In this document: positions 47,640 to 58,029 of the stretch, piece by piece | How positions within the stretch are numbered: the stretch's first letter is position 1 | How the letters are laid out: every line of letters begins with the position of its first letter | Assembly (NCBI GenBank): GCA_025200525.1 | Contig: CM045770.1 | Span: 80,836,847-80,900,846, forward strand | DNA length: 64,000 bases | Source of the DNA: Camellia lanceoleosa | Taxonomy: Eukaryota > Streptophyta > Magnoliopsida > Ericales > Theaceae | Direction: 5' to 3' | The notes under the pieces: generated by a model | Seen by the model: only the letters and a program-made list of their open reading frames with translations | The model's database searches: none | Told to the model about the DNA's origin: nothing | Made by a program: the position numbers and the translations under genes

Positions 47640-48930
47640 GTTTGTGAGTACTCAGATGTCTTTCCCGAGGATCTTACTGGTTTACCACCTCACTGAGAGA
47701 TCGAGTTCTCTATTGATTTAGTGCTTGGTGCGACACTGATTTCTATGGCACCGTATCGGTTTGTACCTGTTGAGTTGAGTGAGTCAAAGATTCAACTCCA
47801 AGAATTATTAGATAAGGGTTTTATTCGCCCTAGTATGTCGCCTTGGGGAGCACCAGCTCTCTTTGCTAAAAAGAAAGATAGAGTCTTGCGACTCTATATC
47901 GATTACTGGAAGTTGAACCAGGTAGCTGTTAAGAATAAGTATCCAATGCCACGTATAGATGACCTGTTTGATCAGTTGAAAGGATCTCGTTGTTTCTCTA
48001 AGATAGACATAAGATCGGGTTACCATTAATTGAAGGTAAGGGAGGAGAATATCCCGAAGATGGCATTCCGTACTCGGTATGGCTACTATGAGTATGGACT
48101 TGATGACCCGAATCTTCCGAGAGTTCTTAGACCGTTTTGTGGTCATCTTCGTGGATGACATTTTGATTTACTCACCCTCTGAGGAGGAGCACAGAGAACA
48201 CTTACGAGTGGTGCTTGAGTTGCTTAGAGCCCACAAGCTATCTGCTAAGTTTAGAAAATGTGAGTTCTGGCTAAAGGAATTTAAGTTCTTAGGCCATGTG
48301 GTATCCGGGGAAGAGGTGACTATAGATTCATCCAAAATTGAGGCAGTGCAAGATTGGGCACAACCTAAGAATGCTTTCGAGATCCGTAGTTTCTTAGGGT
48401 TGGCCGGGTATTACTGTCGATTTGTGAAAGATTTCTCCAGATTAGCTTCGCCTTTGACTAAATTGGCGAGAAAAGGGGTCAAATTTGTGTTAAGTGTGAC
48501 TTGTGAAAAGTCATTCCAAGAGTTTAAGGTTAGACTTACCACCAGTCCAGTCTTGATTATTTCGGAGAGGGGTTTGGGCTATTCAGTATACTGTGATGCT
48601 TTACAGGAAGGTTTTGGTTGTGTATTGATGCAAGAGGGAAAGGTAGTAGCCTATGGCTCACGGCAGTTGAAAACCCACGAGAGAAACTACCCTACTCAAG
48701 ACTTAGATTAATGCCGGTGATTTTTACCTTTAAAATTTGGAGGCACTATCTATATGGTGAGAAATTTAAGGTGTTTTTTGATCATAAGAGTTTGAAGTAT
48801 CTGTTTACATAGAAGGACTTGAATTTGAGGCAGAGAAGGTGGATGGAGTTCATAGAGGATTATGATTTTGAGTAGCATTACCATCCAGAAAAGGCCAACG
48901 TGGTGGCCGATGCCTTGAGTAGGAAGTCTA
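47640..48930 (+). pseudogene. gypsy RT and RNase H
   Basis: RT begins near 47740 ([13 protein letters not shown], then [20 protein letters not shown], then [16 protein letters not shown]). A deletion near 48090 removes the block that normally lies between the YGYYE and MDLM motifs and shifts the frame. The catalytic block survives in the next frame as [12 protein letters not shown]. RNase H follows ([18 protein letters not shown], then [17 protein letters not shown], then FKVFFDHKSLKYLF, then NVVADALSRKS). Several stops. Non-functional. Confidence 0.88.
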
Positions 48931-50171
48931 TTAGTAGTGTGGCTTATATCGCCATCCGAGAATGAGAGATGTTAGGTGCTCTTAGGGAGTTTAACTTGCA
49001 TCTTGGCGAGTCCGTTGAATCTGCGGCCTTATTTTCTGTAGTTGCACAACCTACACTTGTGAACCGGGTGTTAGAAGCACAGAGGGATGGCCTTGAGGTA
49101 GAGTCCCTCCGAGAGAAGGTCTCTAATGGGAAGGTAGAGAAGGGCTTGACTGTGTATCCTGACCTGAGTATGAGATACCATGATCGCTTATTCGTGCTGG
49201 AGTCTTGCCAAGAGGAACTACTCCAAGAGTTTCACCATTCACGTCTTGCGGTGCATCCAAGAGGCACAAAGATGTATCACGACCTGAGTTGTCAGTTTTG
49301 GTGGAGAGATATGAAGAAGGATGTGGTCGTGTTTGTATCGAAATGCCTTACTTGTCAGCAAGTGAAGGCCGAACATCAGAGGCCAACGGGTTTGTTGCAA
49401 CCCTTGCCTATAGTTGAGTGGAAGTGGGAGCATGTCATGATGGATTTTGTTATGGGCCTTCCGAGGACTCAACGGGGTAGCGATGCCATTTGGGTGGTAG
49501 TTGACCGGTTGACTAAGTTGGCGCATTTTATTCTTATGCGCATAAATGATTCGGTAGACTATCTTGCCGACTTGTATATTAGAAACATAGTGAGATTGCA
49601 CAGGGTCTCTATGACGATTGTTTTGGATAAAGATCTGCGTTTTACAGCTCGGTTGTGGCAGAGTTTACAAAGTGTTTTGGACACTAGATTGACCTTTAAC
49701 ACTGCTTATCATTCTCAGGCTGACGGGCAGTCCGAGCATACTATTTAGATCCTTGATCATATGATTTAAGGTAATGTCCTTGATTTTAAAGGGTCGTGGG
49801 AGAGGCACCTGCCCTTAGTGGAGTTTGCCTATAACAACAATTTCTAGTCAAGTATCAGCATGGCACCATTTAAGGCCTTGTATGGTTGACCTTGTAGATC
49901 CCTAGTGTGTTGGGCTGAGGTGGGTGATGCACCTTTGTTGGGCCCAGAGTTGGTTCGGGAAACGACAGAGAATGTGACACTTATTCGTAAGAGGTTGGTT
50001 ACAACCTAGAGTTGCCAGAAAAGTTACGCTAACCGAAGGAAAAGACCCTTGTCTTTTGATCATGTCTTTTTGAAAATATCACATAGGCGGGGTTTGATGA
50101 GATTTGGAAAAAGTAGGAAGTTATCCCCTCGGTTTATAGGTCCTTTTGAGATCCTTTAGCGTATTTGGGAG
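48930..50171 (+). pseudogene. gypsy integrase
   Basis: Zinc-binding HHCC domain: HHSRLAVHPRGTKMYHDLS, then CLTCQQVKAEHQRPTGLL. Core with catalytic residues visible: MMDFVMGLPRTQRGSDAIWV (D), LDKDLRFTARLW (D), HSQADGQSEHTI (E). Downstream (ERHLPLVEFAYNN and beyond) the frame is broken by TAG/TAA codons, e.g. directly after SEHTI. Its family role is to insert cDNA into the host chromosome. Confidence 0.9.
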
Positions 50172-50183
50172 GTTGCCTATCGT

Positions 50184-50471
50184 TTGGCGTTGTCGCCACA
50201 ACTTTCCAGAGTGCATGACGTATTTCATATTAGTATGCTTCGGAAGTATGAGCTGGATCCATCGCACGTGTTGGATTGGACCGACTTAGAGGTACATGGG
50301 GATGCCTCGTATAAGGAGAGACCGGTGAGTGTCTTGGATAGACGGGACCAAGTCTTGCGAGGCAAGACAATCCCCTTGGTCAAAGTGTTATGGAAACATC
50401 ACGGGGTTGAGGATACAACTTGGGAGTGTAAATTGGAAGTCCGTGAGAAATATCCGGGACTTATTTGTTGA
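50184..50471 (+). pseudogene. gypsy integrase C-terminus with chromodomain-like block
   Basis: Open to the stop at 50469-50471: RVHDVFHISMLRKYELDPSH, then PVSVLDRRDQVLRGKTIPLV, then KVLWKHHGVEDTTWECK, then VREKYPGL. This is the Tekay-type chromodomain layout, in which KVLW..H....TWE is the core. In chromoviruses this domain is thought to guide integration to heterochromatin. Confidence 0.88.
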
Positions 50472-50929
50472 TGTTTGAGCATATGTTGATATTTTAGTTT
50501 TGTTCATGAAATGTAAACACATTGCATATGTGTTAAAGTATGAAAACATTGTATATGTTAAATATGTTTTGGAAACATAGGTTACTATGAACATTGTGTA
50601 TGTTATGGATGTCTTGGGAACTTGGATTCAAATAAGCATTACATATGTCTCGAAAATATGGAATATTATGTATGTTGTATCGTTTTGGAAACATTGTATC
50701 TGTTATATAAATTTTGGGAACTTGAGTTGATCCTAAACATTGTAAATGTTTTGGGAATATATGAATTGTAATTCACAGTTGAAACTTGTACATCGAGTTA
50801 ATGATAATAGATGACCAGAGAATGAGTCATGATGATTGAAATTGATAGACTATCATAGTTGGGAATAGTTTAATTGGTTTGGCATTTGTTTTGAAATTTT
50901 GGAGACGAAATTCTTTAAGGGGAGGAGGT
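50472..50929 (+). other. gypsy 3' untranslated region and PPT
   Basis: Noncoding, with short repeats of the form GTATATGTTA/GGAAACAT (e.g. 50520-50760). It ends in the purine tract AAGGGGAGGAGG (50917-50928) next to the 3' LTR. Confidence 0.8.
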
Positions 50930-52943
50930 TATAGAGATTCCGTTTTTGACCCGACTTTTATTACATTCCGAACTCAGGTTTCTTGGTTTAACATTGTTAT
51001 CCATGTCTTGTTTTCCCTCATTTGTCTCTGAATTTGAGTGTTGGAGTGTTTTGGGCATGTTTGAAACAAGTTGGTTGCTAGTTATTTAAATAGTTGTTGT
51101 TCAGGAATTTACCTCTTCGCTCGAGCGAGCTTTGAGAGTTCCCAGTATTTTTTCCCAAACTTGCAGAATTTCTGGGAAGGTAAACCTTGCTCGAGCGACG
51201 GTATGCATCTGTAAAACTTCTGAAGGTATGTATTCTACGCTCGAGCGAGGTCACTTATTGTATCTGGTCACTCAAGCGACAACTCCTTCGCTCGAGCGAG
51301 CCTCGCGTATATCAGTTCGCAATAGAATAGTTTTACATCACTTTTTGATTTTCTTATCACTCAAAACCCTAAATCAACTCCTCTTCTCTCTAAAATACTC
51401 TCTTTCTACAAATCCCCTAGGATCTAAGGGTCTCTTCACCCTACTCCCTTTGATAAAGAGTTGGAGCATCTCAAGGGCTTCTATTTGATTCGAGTAAAAC
51501 CGAGTTTAGGCATTTTTGAAGTTCTTCCATTTCTCTTTTGGGCTTCTACTCTTGAGGTAGGGATATTCTACACCTTAAAATGGTTTTTAACCTAGATATT
51601 TGTTGTTATATATAAATAATGAGATTTGGGAGTGATTTTGGGTAAACTAGGGTTTAGGCTCAAATTAAAAAAGAGGGGTTTTCCATGTTGGGTTACAAAA
51701 TGAATATGGGGCTTTGAATATGAAGCTTTCTTGTGATTAAATGGTGAAATTTAGCCTTTGGGTTGGTATTTGGAAAAATGGGGGAGATTTGTCCTAATTT
51801 GTGTTGAATAATTATTTTTGTACAAATAATGGAATTGGTATGGAAAATGTGAAATTGAGAGAATGTATGAATGAATGGTGTAATTGGATTTGTTAAATCA
51901 CTCGCCTATGGAAATTTGATAAATTATCTGTTATAAAGAATGTATATTTGTTTTGGGCTATCGGTGGAAGATAGCTATGATTGTTGTAGAAATTGCATGA
52001 GGATTAGGTGAATTGAAACTAATCATTTAAATTATGTCATTGAATATGACGATATGATTAAATCATTGGATATGAGTGGGATAGTCATTGTATATGACGA
52101 TACTTTTAAATACATTGCATATGTATCACTGTTTGGGAGGAGATAGGGGATGGACTCCATTTAAAATTAAGTTGACCGGAGTGTCCATAGTGAAAGTCCC
52201 GAAATCTTATATATATATATGGCTACTGATTCCCTCGGACGAAAATTCCATAAAATAGCAAATTGAAGTGTTTGAATAATGGTTGTATTGAATTGTAAAC
52301 CACTGAGTTGTAATCTCATTTGAGTTGTTTAGATAACAATGAACTTGATTCATGAAGTGACTTGAAACGAAATGAAATAACTTGAATTGAATAAATGGAA
52401 ATGGATTGAGATGTGAGTATCAATACTGAATGGTCATGGGATTGATGTAAGTTGGTTATGGATATTGAACATGTATCTGACACTTATATCTTAGTTAAAC
52501 CTCATATATTGTGTTAGTCTATCTCTACTGGATTGTGGCTCACCCTACTTAGGAAACCATTTTCAGGTACAGGTGATGTGCTTTCTCCAAGGACGTAGTT
52601 TGGGAGGACTTAGGAGCTGGAGGCTCTATTTTGTTGTTGTTGTTGTTGTTTTTTTTATTTTTAAATGTTTAATCAAGTCGAGAGCTTTAAATGTATAGAG
52701 CTTATGATTCTCTTTTGTTGTAACCAAGTTATGTCTTGGAAAGATATAAGCCCGTAGGGTATTTGTTTTGTTGTTATTAACTAGTGTTGCATGCTATAGT
52801 TTCAAAATTAACATTTATGAAAGCGTGTGTAATGCATGTAATATCTTTTGTAATATAAACTCTGATATATGAAAGTATACTAATTCGGTTATATTCGTAT
52901 CACTTATAGATGGATTATTTGTATTATTTTTTGAGGCGTGACA
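50930..52943 (+). repeat. gypsy 3' LTR
   Basis: 2014 bp, TATAGAGATTCCG to GCGTGACA, collinear with 42626-44796. The CGCTCGAGCG array (51117-51302) is shorter than in the 5' LTR, and so is the GTT tract near 52632. Confidence 0.93.
51117..51302. repeat. CGCTCGAGCG palindrome array in gypsy 3' LTR
   Basis: About five copies, equivalent to the array at 42811-43065 but contracted. Confidence 0.85.
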
Positions 52944-52948
52944 AGATT

Positions 52949-53707
52949 GGCTTGAGCAGGCTTCTTGTTTAATCTTCATTTGCCTTTGCGATTGCTACAA
53001 CAATCTTTGGCCCGATATCCCTTTTTGTCACAGATGTAACATTTACCATTGAACTTCTACTTGTTTGTTTCCCCTCTTTTAGAGCCTTGTGAGGAACTTT
53101 CTCCAGAAAATTTCTATTTATTTGCTTTTGGAGCATGTTTCACCACATTTGCCTTAGACTCCATTGGATGTTTACCAGCCCGCTTCTGTAAATTGCGGTT
53201 GTCCTCTGCAATCCTCAAACACATAATCAATTCCTCTAAAGTCATTTCTTTGCGCTTGTGTTTGAGGTAGTTCTTGAATTCTTTCCAACCTTGTGGTAAT
53301 TTTTCAATTAGAGCAGCAACTTGGAACGATTCACTGAGAGACATGCCTTCTGCATGGATGTCATGCATAATGAGTTGGTGATCTTGAACTTGGCTAATCA
53401 CAGCCTTAGAATCAACCATTACAAGGTCCAGAAATTTGCCTACCACGAATTTTTTTGAGCCAGAATCTTTCGTTTTGTACTTTTTTTTCAAAGACTCCCA
53501 AAGTTCCTTTGCTGTCTCGATAGGATTGTAGACGTTGTATAATTTGTTGTCAAGTCTGTTCAAAATGTAATTCTGGCAAAGGAAATCAACATGTTTCCAA
53601 GCATCGACAACAGCAATTACTAGCCGATCGGTTTCATCCTCTTTTAGAGTAGGAACATGTTCATGGAGGAAATATGCCAGGTTGAGCGTAGTAAGATAGA
53701 ATAACAT
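52949..53707 (-). pseudogene. copia gag
   Basis: An open stretch at 53114-53707 has the copia gag (UBN2-type) pattern: ALIEKLPQGWKEFKNYLKHK and LTLEEL-like MTLEELIMCLRIAEDNR. The zinc knuckle follows at 53000-53041 as C-x2-C-x4-Y-x4-C, so the metal-binding His is replaced by Tyr. The frame breaks just before the gypsy junction at 52949. The true start is uncertain: the Met at 53707 is preceded by in-frame coding-like sequence up to about 53850. Confidence 0.85.
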
Positions 53708-54262
53708 TTTTTACTGTCATCTCTTAAAATCAGTTCCTAATAACTTCTCTGGCTTTTCACCGTGATTGACTGGTACAGTCACAACAGGAGAGGGGGTTGA
53801 AGCAATTGCAGCCACTATACCAGTACTAGTTTGAGTATTACTTTCAGTAGTCATCGATTCTAAATTATAAAACAAAATTATAATTAGAATTTTATACTAC
53901 ACAGAAAATTTAAACCAAAACCACATAATTAAATTCTGTAAAAATAAAAGAAACATGAATTGTAACTTTATTTTGAATTAATTTGAAAATAAAATAAAAT
54001 ATTATTTAAGCAAATTAATTCCACACAGAAAATTAAATTTCTGACCAACTTCATAAATAAATATTCTAAATTGTTAATGACTACCAGTATATTACTACTA
54101 GTTGTCAAAGAAAATAAACAGTATATTCTACTATTTATTTTTCCAACCAGAATATTATTTTGTAAAATCATAAAAAATAATTTCTGTAAAAAGAAGAAAA
54201 GAAGAAAGAGAAACAAATGAAAAATTTTGTATAAACTGAATAATTCGGATATGTCTTAAGAT

Positions 54263-55368
54263 TGTTGAAACAATCTTCTATGTAAAATAAATAATTTGAA
54301 ACTAAATCAAACAAATAAAAATAAATTACTTACAAAATTTATTTACCAATGTGAATAAGTACACAAATGATCAAGTCGAGTATGTGACACTCTGTTCTTA
54401 AGACAGATTCGTCCCGCTTCGGTGCTTGCGGATAAATAGCGTCTATCTCCCAAGATACAGTGATCTTTCACAGATTGTATTAGCACTAAAAACAATCTGT
54501 TTCGGTGAACTAGAACTTGTGTTTTATACTCTCAAATATTTCTCTAAAAAACTAGAATGAAGAATAATGCAAAGAAAGAGCAAAACTGAGAAGACAAACG
54601 AATTTTTTGGATTTTCAAGATGATCAACACTGCTGGAATGATCCAGTATTTATAGGCAAGAGGTGTCTGTTCGGACAGATATGAATTTGAATGAACAGAT
54701 GCAATCAACCCGGAACAAATACAGTTTTGAAATTGAACAGATCTGTTAACTGCTGGCAGTTTTAAAACTGTCTAAAACTGTCCGGAACTGCTGAGTAGTT
54801 TTTCAAACTGTTTAGAATAGTTTGAACTTGCTGGAAAATGGATTGAAAGATGGCACAGTTTGGACAGAAAAATTTGGCGCAAAAAATTAAATTAATTTCA
54901 TTTAGAAATTCAAATAACTTTCCCGCAAAAATCAATGCTTAAGACCGACCCAACCCAGACTCGTGCCCGACATGGCTCAGCCGGACGGACGGATGACGGC
55001 TTGAGCCAAAGGTCACATTGTCCATAACTCTTCCCTTCTACAAACTTGGGATGTCCCTTGGGGCCCAACCCAAGTATTCCCACCTAAAGCTTATATACCT
55101 ACATAAGCTTACTTAAAATTTCAATGTGGGACAACCCATTTCAAGGAAACCCACATTTTACTCTTTAATGGTCCATTCCACGAACCCGAAAACAACGTCA
55201 ACTTCACATTCACTCATAAATGGTTTTGACGTACCGTCTTTACTGTGACTTGCCATGCGGTAAGGAACACATCACCTCTTGGACCCACCCCAGAAGACGT
55301 GTGAGCCCCACTCAAATTTGGACTCAAAATTAGCCCAAAATAAGCCTATAAAACCATAAATTCCAACA
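54263..55368 (-). repeat. copia 5' LTR (minus sense)
   Basis: 1106 bp, starting TGTTGAAACAATC and ending AATTCCAACA. It is about 60 bp shorter than its partner through small deletions, e.g. around 54880-55000. Confidence 0.93.
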
Positions 55369-55697
55369 CACCCAACTCAATTGAATTACTTTTGTTACCA
55401 ATTTTGCGCCACAAATAACAGATTGAGTTTCTTAAACTCTGTGACCAACATGGAAAACTAAAATCTCTCTGCACAACTTAATAAACTGTTTCAGTTTTCA
55501 AATTTTGGATCCAATTAGACTATTCACAATCTTAACAAATTCGGTTCTTAGATTCCGTAACCAAACATGAAAACTAAAATTTCTCTATGCAACTCAAAAA
55601 CCTGGTTCAGTTTTCAGAGTTTGAATCCAAATTAGACTTTCACAATCTTATTCGCTGAAAGAAACCAATCCATCCTAACTTCTAGTATAATACATAT

Positions 55698-55700
<3 letters not shown>
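55369..55700. other. Flank of the copia element, probable intron sequence
   Basis: Contains two similar stretches (GTGACCAACATGGAAAACTAAAAT near 55441 and its variant near 55557) in direct order, about 116 bp apart, so a small tandem duplication. No coding region seen. Confidence 0.4.
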
Positions 55701-55741
<41 letters not shown>

Positions 55742-55744
55742 TAC

Positions 55745-55867
55745 CGTAGTAGTAGGGTGAGTGAGAGGCTTGGATCTAGAAGCGGAGGCCTTTGACGACG
55801 TTGAAGAGTTAGAAAAGTTGTGGTTGGGCTTGCCATGAAGGTTCAATAGAAGATCTTGAACCCTCAT
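55745..55867 (-). CDS. Putative first exon of an unrecognised host gene
   Basis: A minus-strand ATG at 55867 opens 41 codons (MRVQDLLLNLHGKPNHNF..., then a Ser-rich stretch ending HPTTT) that stop exactly at a GT donor (GGTACT). Upstream lie a TATA box at 56021-56031 and a leader with a (CT)n tract. These fit a plant first exon, and unlike its surroundings it is not AT-rich. The encoded N-terminus (basic, Ser-rich) is not one I recognise. The copia element begins 377 bp downstream of the donor (55368), inside the expected first intron, and no following exon is seen on its far side down to 37 kb. The gene may therefore be broken or have its next exon outside the window. The alternative is a chance ORF. 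Confidence 0.45.
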
Positions 55868-55889
55868 AACCCTAGATTAAGAAGAGTAA

Positions 55890-55891
<2 letters not shown>

Positions 55892-55939
<48 letters not shown>
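55892..55939. repeat. (GA)n microsatellite in putative 5' leader
   Basis: An uninterrupted GA/CT tract. A second tract at 55701-55742 abuts the exon donor site on the intron side. CT-rich leaders are common in plant genes. Confidence 0.85.
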
Positions 55940-56020
55940 GAGGTTCTATGAGGTTTCGCTCGAGAGGGAGGGGTCTTTGGTGGTGTCGGAGTTGAATTGA
56001 AGCGAAACCCTAGAACCCTT

Positions 56021-56031
56021 CTTATATAAAG
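56021..56031 (-). promoter_or_regulatory. Putative TATA box for the 55745-55867 exon
   Basis: The minus strand reads CTTTATATAAG about 155 bp upstream of the candidate ATG at 55867, followed by a pyrimidine-rich leader. Spacing and sequence fit a plant TATA promoter. Confidence 0.5.
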
Positions 56032-56178
56032 AGTAAATTGAATCCTGATTTGAAAAGAGAAAATTTGTTTGATTATAGGTTTTGAAAAGAATTTTGAATT
56101 GAATTTTAAAATGAGAAAAGTTGTTTAGTTGTGAGTTTTGAAAAAAAAATTATTCAAAACTTAATTCGAAAACTTATA

Positions 56179-56250
56179 CTCCCTCCGTCCCAAAATATTA
56201 GTCCCTTATTTTATTGTTTCAAAATATTAGTCCCTTTTTAAAAATCAAGT
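56179..56250. mobile_element. Stowaway MITE end fragment
   Basis: Begins CTCCCTCCGTCCCAAAATAT immediately after a TA dinucleotide, the diagnostic Stowaway (Tc1/mariner) terminus. The partner end GGGACGGAGGGAG is not found downstream, so this is a truncated copy. Confidence 0.7.
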
Positions 56251-57494
56251 ACAAAAATAAAATTTTTTGTTTTCAAATAACATGTTGCAATTGCCAAAAA
56301 AAAAACTGTTCCAGTCAACCGCCCAGACGTTTAGGGGATGTTTGGGCGGATGACCGGGTAGACCCAATCTGCAAATTCAAAATTCAAAAATTATACTCTG
56401 CCAAACATGTATTAAAATGTGTATTCAAATGTGACATTGGAATTAATTTTTGAAAACTTAAATCAAACGTAACATTCAAATATAAGGGTGGAATTATGAT
56501 TTAAAACTTAAACTAAATAGAGTATTTTGAATTTTCTAAATTCATTTTTTAGAAAATTAAATTTTTTTATTATTTTAATTTTTTGATACACCTAACATAA
56601 ATATATTTAAAAAATATAATATTTGTGAAAATAATTTAAGAAATTCACTAAATACTAAAAATACAAAATTCAGTACGTTTTTCATATTCTTGTATATTTA
56701 TTGATTTTTTTTAAAAAAAATTAAAATTGTTTTACTACTTTTTAGATACATCTAACTAAGGTCCATTTAAAAAAGTAAAAAAATTGCTTACATTTTTTAA
56801 AATATTTAATAAAAATAAAAAAACTCAATTTTTAGAAAATTGAATCCAGAAAATTGAAACAAAACACAGTGAACAATATTGCAAATCCATTCTTATCAAT
56901 TTAGAATTTATTTTTTTTAAAAAAATTAATAGCTCAGATTCATTTTATATGTAGACTCTACACTTTATCAATTCAATTTTCATCACACAAACACATTTAT
57001 TTATACTGTTATTAAGTGAAGGTCTCAGTTGGTTTAATAAAACTTTCTTCTTCTCATGTCACACGGCAACTTTATATATGCTAAAATAAAAAATTATTAT
57101 ACAAAGCATAAATAAGTTTTGAACCAAAGACATCGAGTTTCATTAAGAACATTCCACTTATGAAACACAAAGTTTCGTAATTTCAATTTTTATGAAATCT
57201 AGTTTATCTCCTTAATCGTTCACAATCTGCATTTGTTTTATCCAAATATAGTCATAATTTGATATAAATTTTGAGATAAAATGTGTATAGGTGAAAAATG
57301 AGAGTGATTTTTCTCATTTATCCTCATTTCATAGTCATATGTTTGTCACATTATTGACTTTTTTTAAAATTTATACGGTGGAATAACAAAAAGAGAGATA
57401 CTAATACTTGATTGACACAATTTCATATGTGAAGACCAAAATAAAATTTCGTACAAAATGCAAATCACTCTTTCTTTTAACGACCCCGCTACGT
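56250..57494. other. AT-rich intergenic sequence, no gene seen
   Basis: Mostly A/T runs. A GC-rich hairpin stands out at 56319-56349 (arms CCGCCCAGAC and GTTTGGGCGG, one mismatch). A stretch at 56520-56870 contains GAAAATTGAA/TTCAATTTTC-type inverted runs like a small degraded TIR element. No coding region. Confidence 0.45.
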
Positions 57495-58029
57495 AGCTCG
57501 AAATTCTTTGGCACGAATTTGGCTCGACACCAAAACGACGTCGTTTTGGTGTCGGTTTTTTTTTTTTTTTCTTTTTCTTTTTTCCTGTGTCGTTGCAGAT
57601 CGGTAGAAGGAGAATGGAGAAGAAAAAGAAAATGAAGAAGAAAAAGAAGGAAGAAGAAGAAGATCGGGAGGAGGAGGAAGGAGGGAGGGGAGGGGGCCAT
57701 AAAAATCGGGATGGAAGAGGAGGCGGGACTGCGCAGGGCGAGCTGCTGCGACGAACTGGACAGGAGGGGGCTGCGACTACGACTGCGACTGCGACTGCGA
57801 CGATCGACGAGGTGGTGGCGGTGGTGCGACGATCGGCGAGGAGGTGGTGCTGCGACGGCGGCGGCGAGGCGACGACGGTGGTGCTGCCTCCTCCTCTTTC
57901 TCTTCTCCTCTCTTCTTCCTCTCTTCTCTCCCTCTTTCTCCTTTCTTCTTCCCTCTGTTTGTGCAGAGCTCCTTTGTTTAAAAAGGGAAAAAAAATTTTG
58001 AGCCGTTTCGAGCCGTAGAGTTTCGAGCT
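57495..58029. mobile_element. TIR element (family also at 23956-24523), carries a 30-bp palindrome
   Basis: The left end AGCTCGAAATTCTTTGGC and the inverse of the right end (AGCTCGAAACTCTACGGC) match over about 32 bp. Just inside the left end lies a perfect 30-bp palindrome at 57525-57554 centred on ACGACGTCGT. The interior runs from a purine-rich strand (GAAGAAG...) through a GC-rich CGACGACG core to a pyrimidine-rich strand ending CCCTCTGTTT, the same layout as the copy at 24 kb. Several overlapping open frames here are composition artefacts. Both copies are preceded by CCCGCTACGT, so the true left end may be up to 10 bp further out. No TSD found. Confidence 0.6.
57525..57554. repeat. Perfect 30-bp palindrome, centre ACGACGTCGT
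   Basis: Each base from 57525 to 57554 pairs with its partner across the centre at 57539/57540. It is the subterminal motif of the TIR element. Degenerate versions occupy the equivalent sites near 24015 and 24470 in the other copy. Confidence 0.9.

Larger units (their letters stand above)
42626..52943 (+). mobile_element. Ty3/gypsy Tekay-type chromovirus, nested in the copia element
   Basis: Complete 10.3-kb element: 5' LTR 42626-44796, PBS at 44800, gag, duplicated zinc-knuckle/protease block, RT, RNase H, integrase, C-terminal chromodomain-like block, PPT 50917-50928, 3' LTR 50930-52943. Flanks ATATT (42621-42625) and AGATT (52944-52948) differ at one position, consistent with a mutated 5-bp TSD. 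The copia protein frame can be followed across the site. Integrase before the chromodomain, with RT upstream, places it in Ty3/gypsy, and the chromodomain sequence fits the Tekay/Del clade. Many stops and an RT deletion show that it cannot move by itself. Confidence 0.93.
37832..55368 (-). mobile_element. Ty1/copia LTR retrotransposon (host of the nested gypsy element)
   Basis: Two direct LTRs (37832-38998 and 54263-55368), both TGTTG...CAACA, bracket minus-strand gag and pol. The 5-bp flanks CACCT (37827-37831) and CACCC (55369-55373) agree at four of five positions, as expected of an aged TSD. A purine-rich run (ATGTGGGGGAT on the minus strand) abuts the left LTR, as the 3' PPT should. I see no canonical tRNA-Met primer site next to the right LTR. 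The pol order protease-integrase-RT-RNase H is that of Ty1/copia. A gypsy element at 42626-52943 splits it between the gag zinc knuckle and protease. Many stops and changed catalytic residues indicate a dead copy. Confidence 0.93.
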
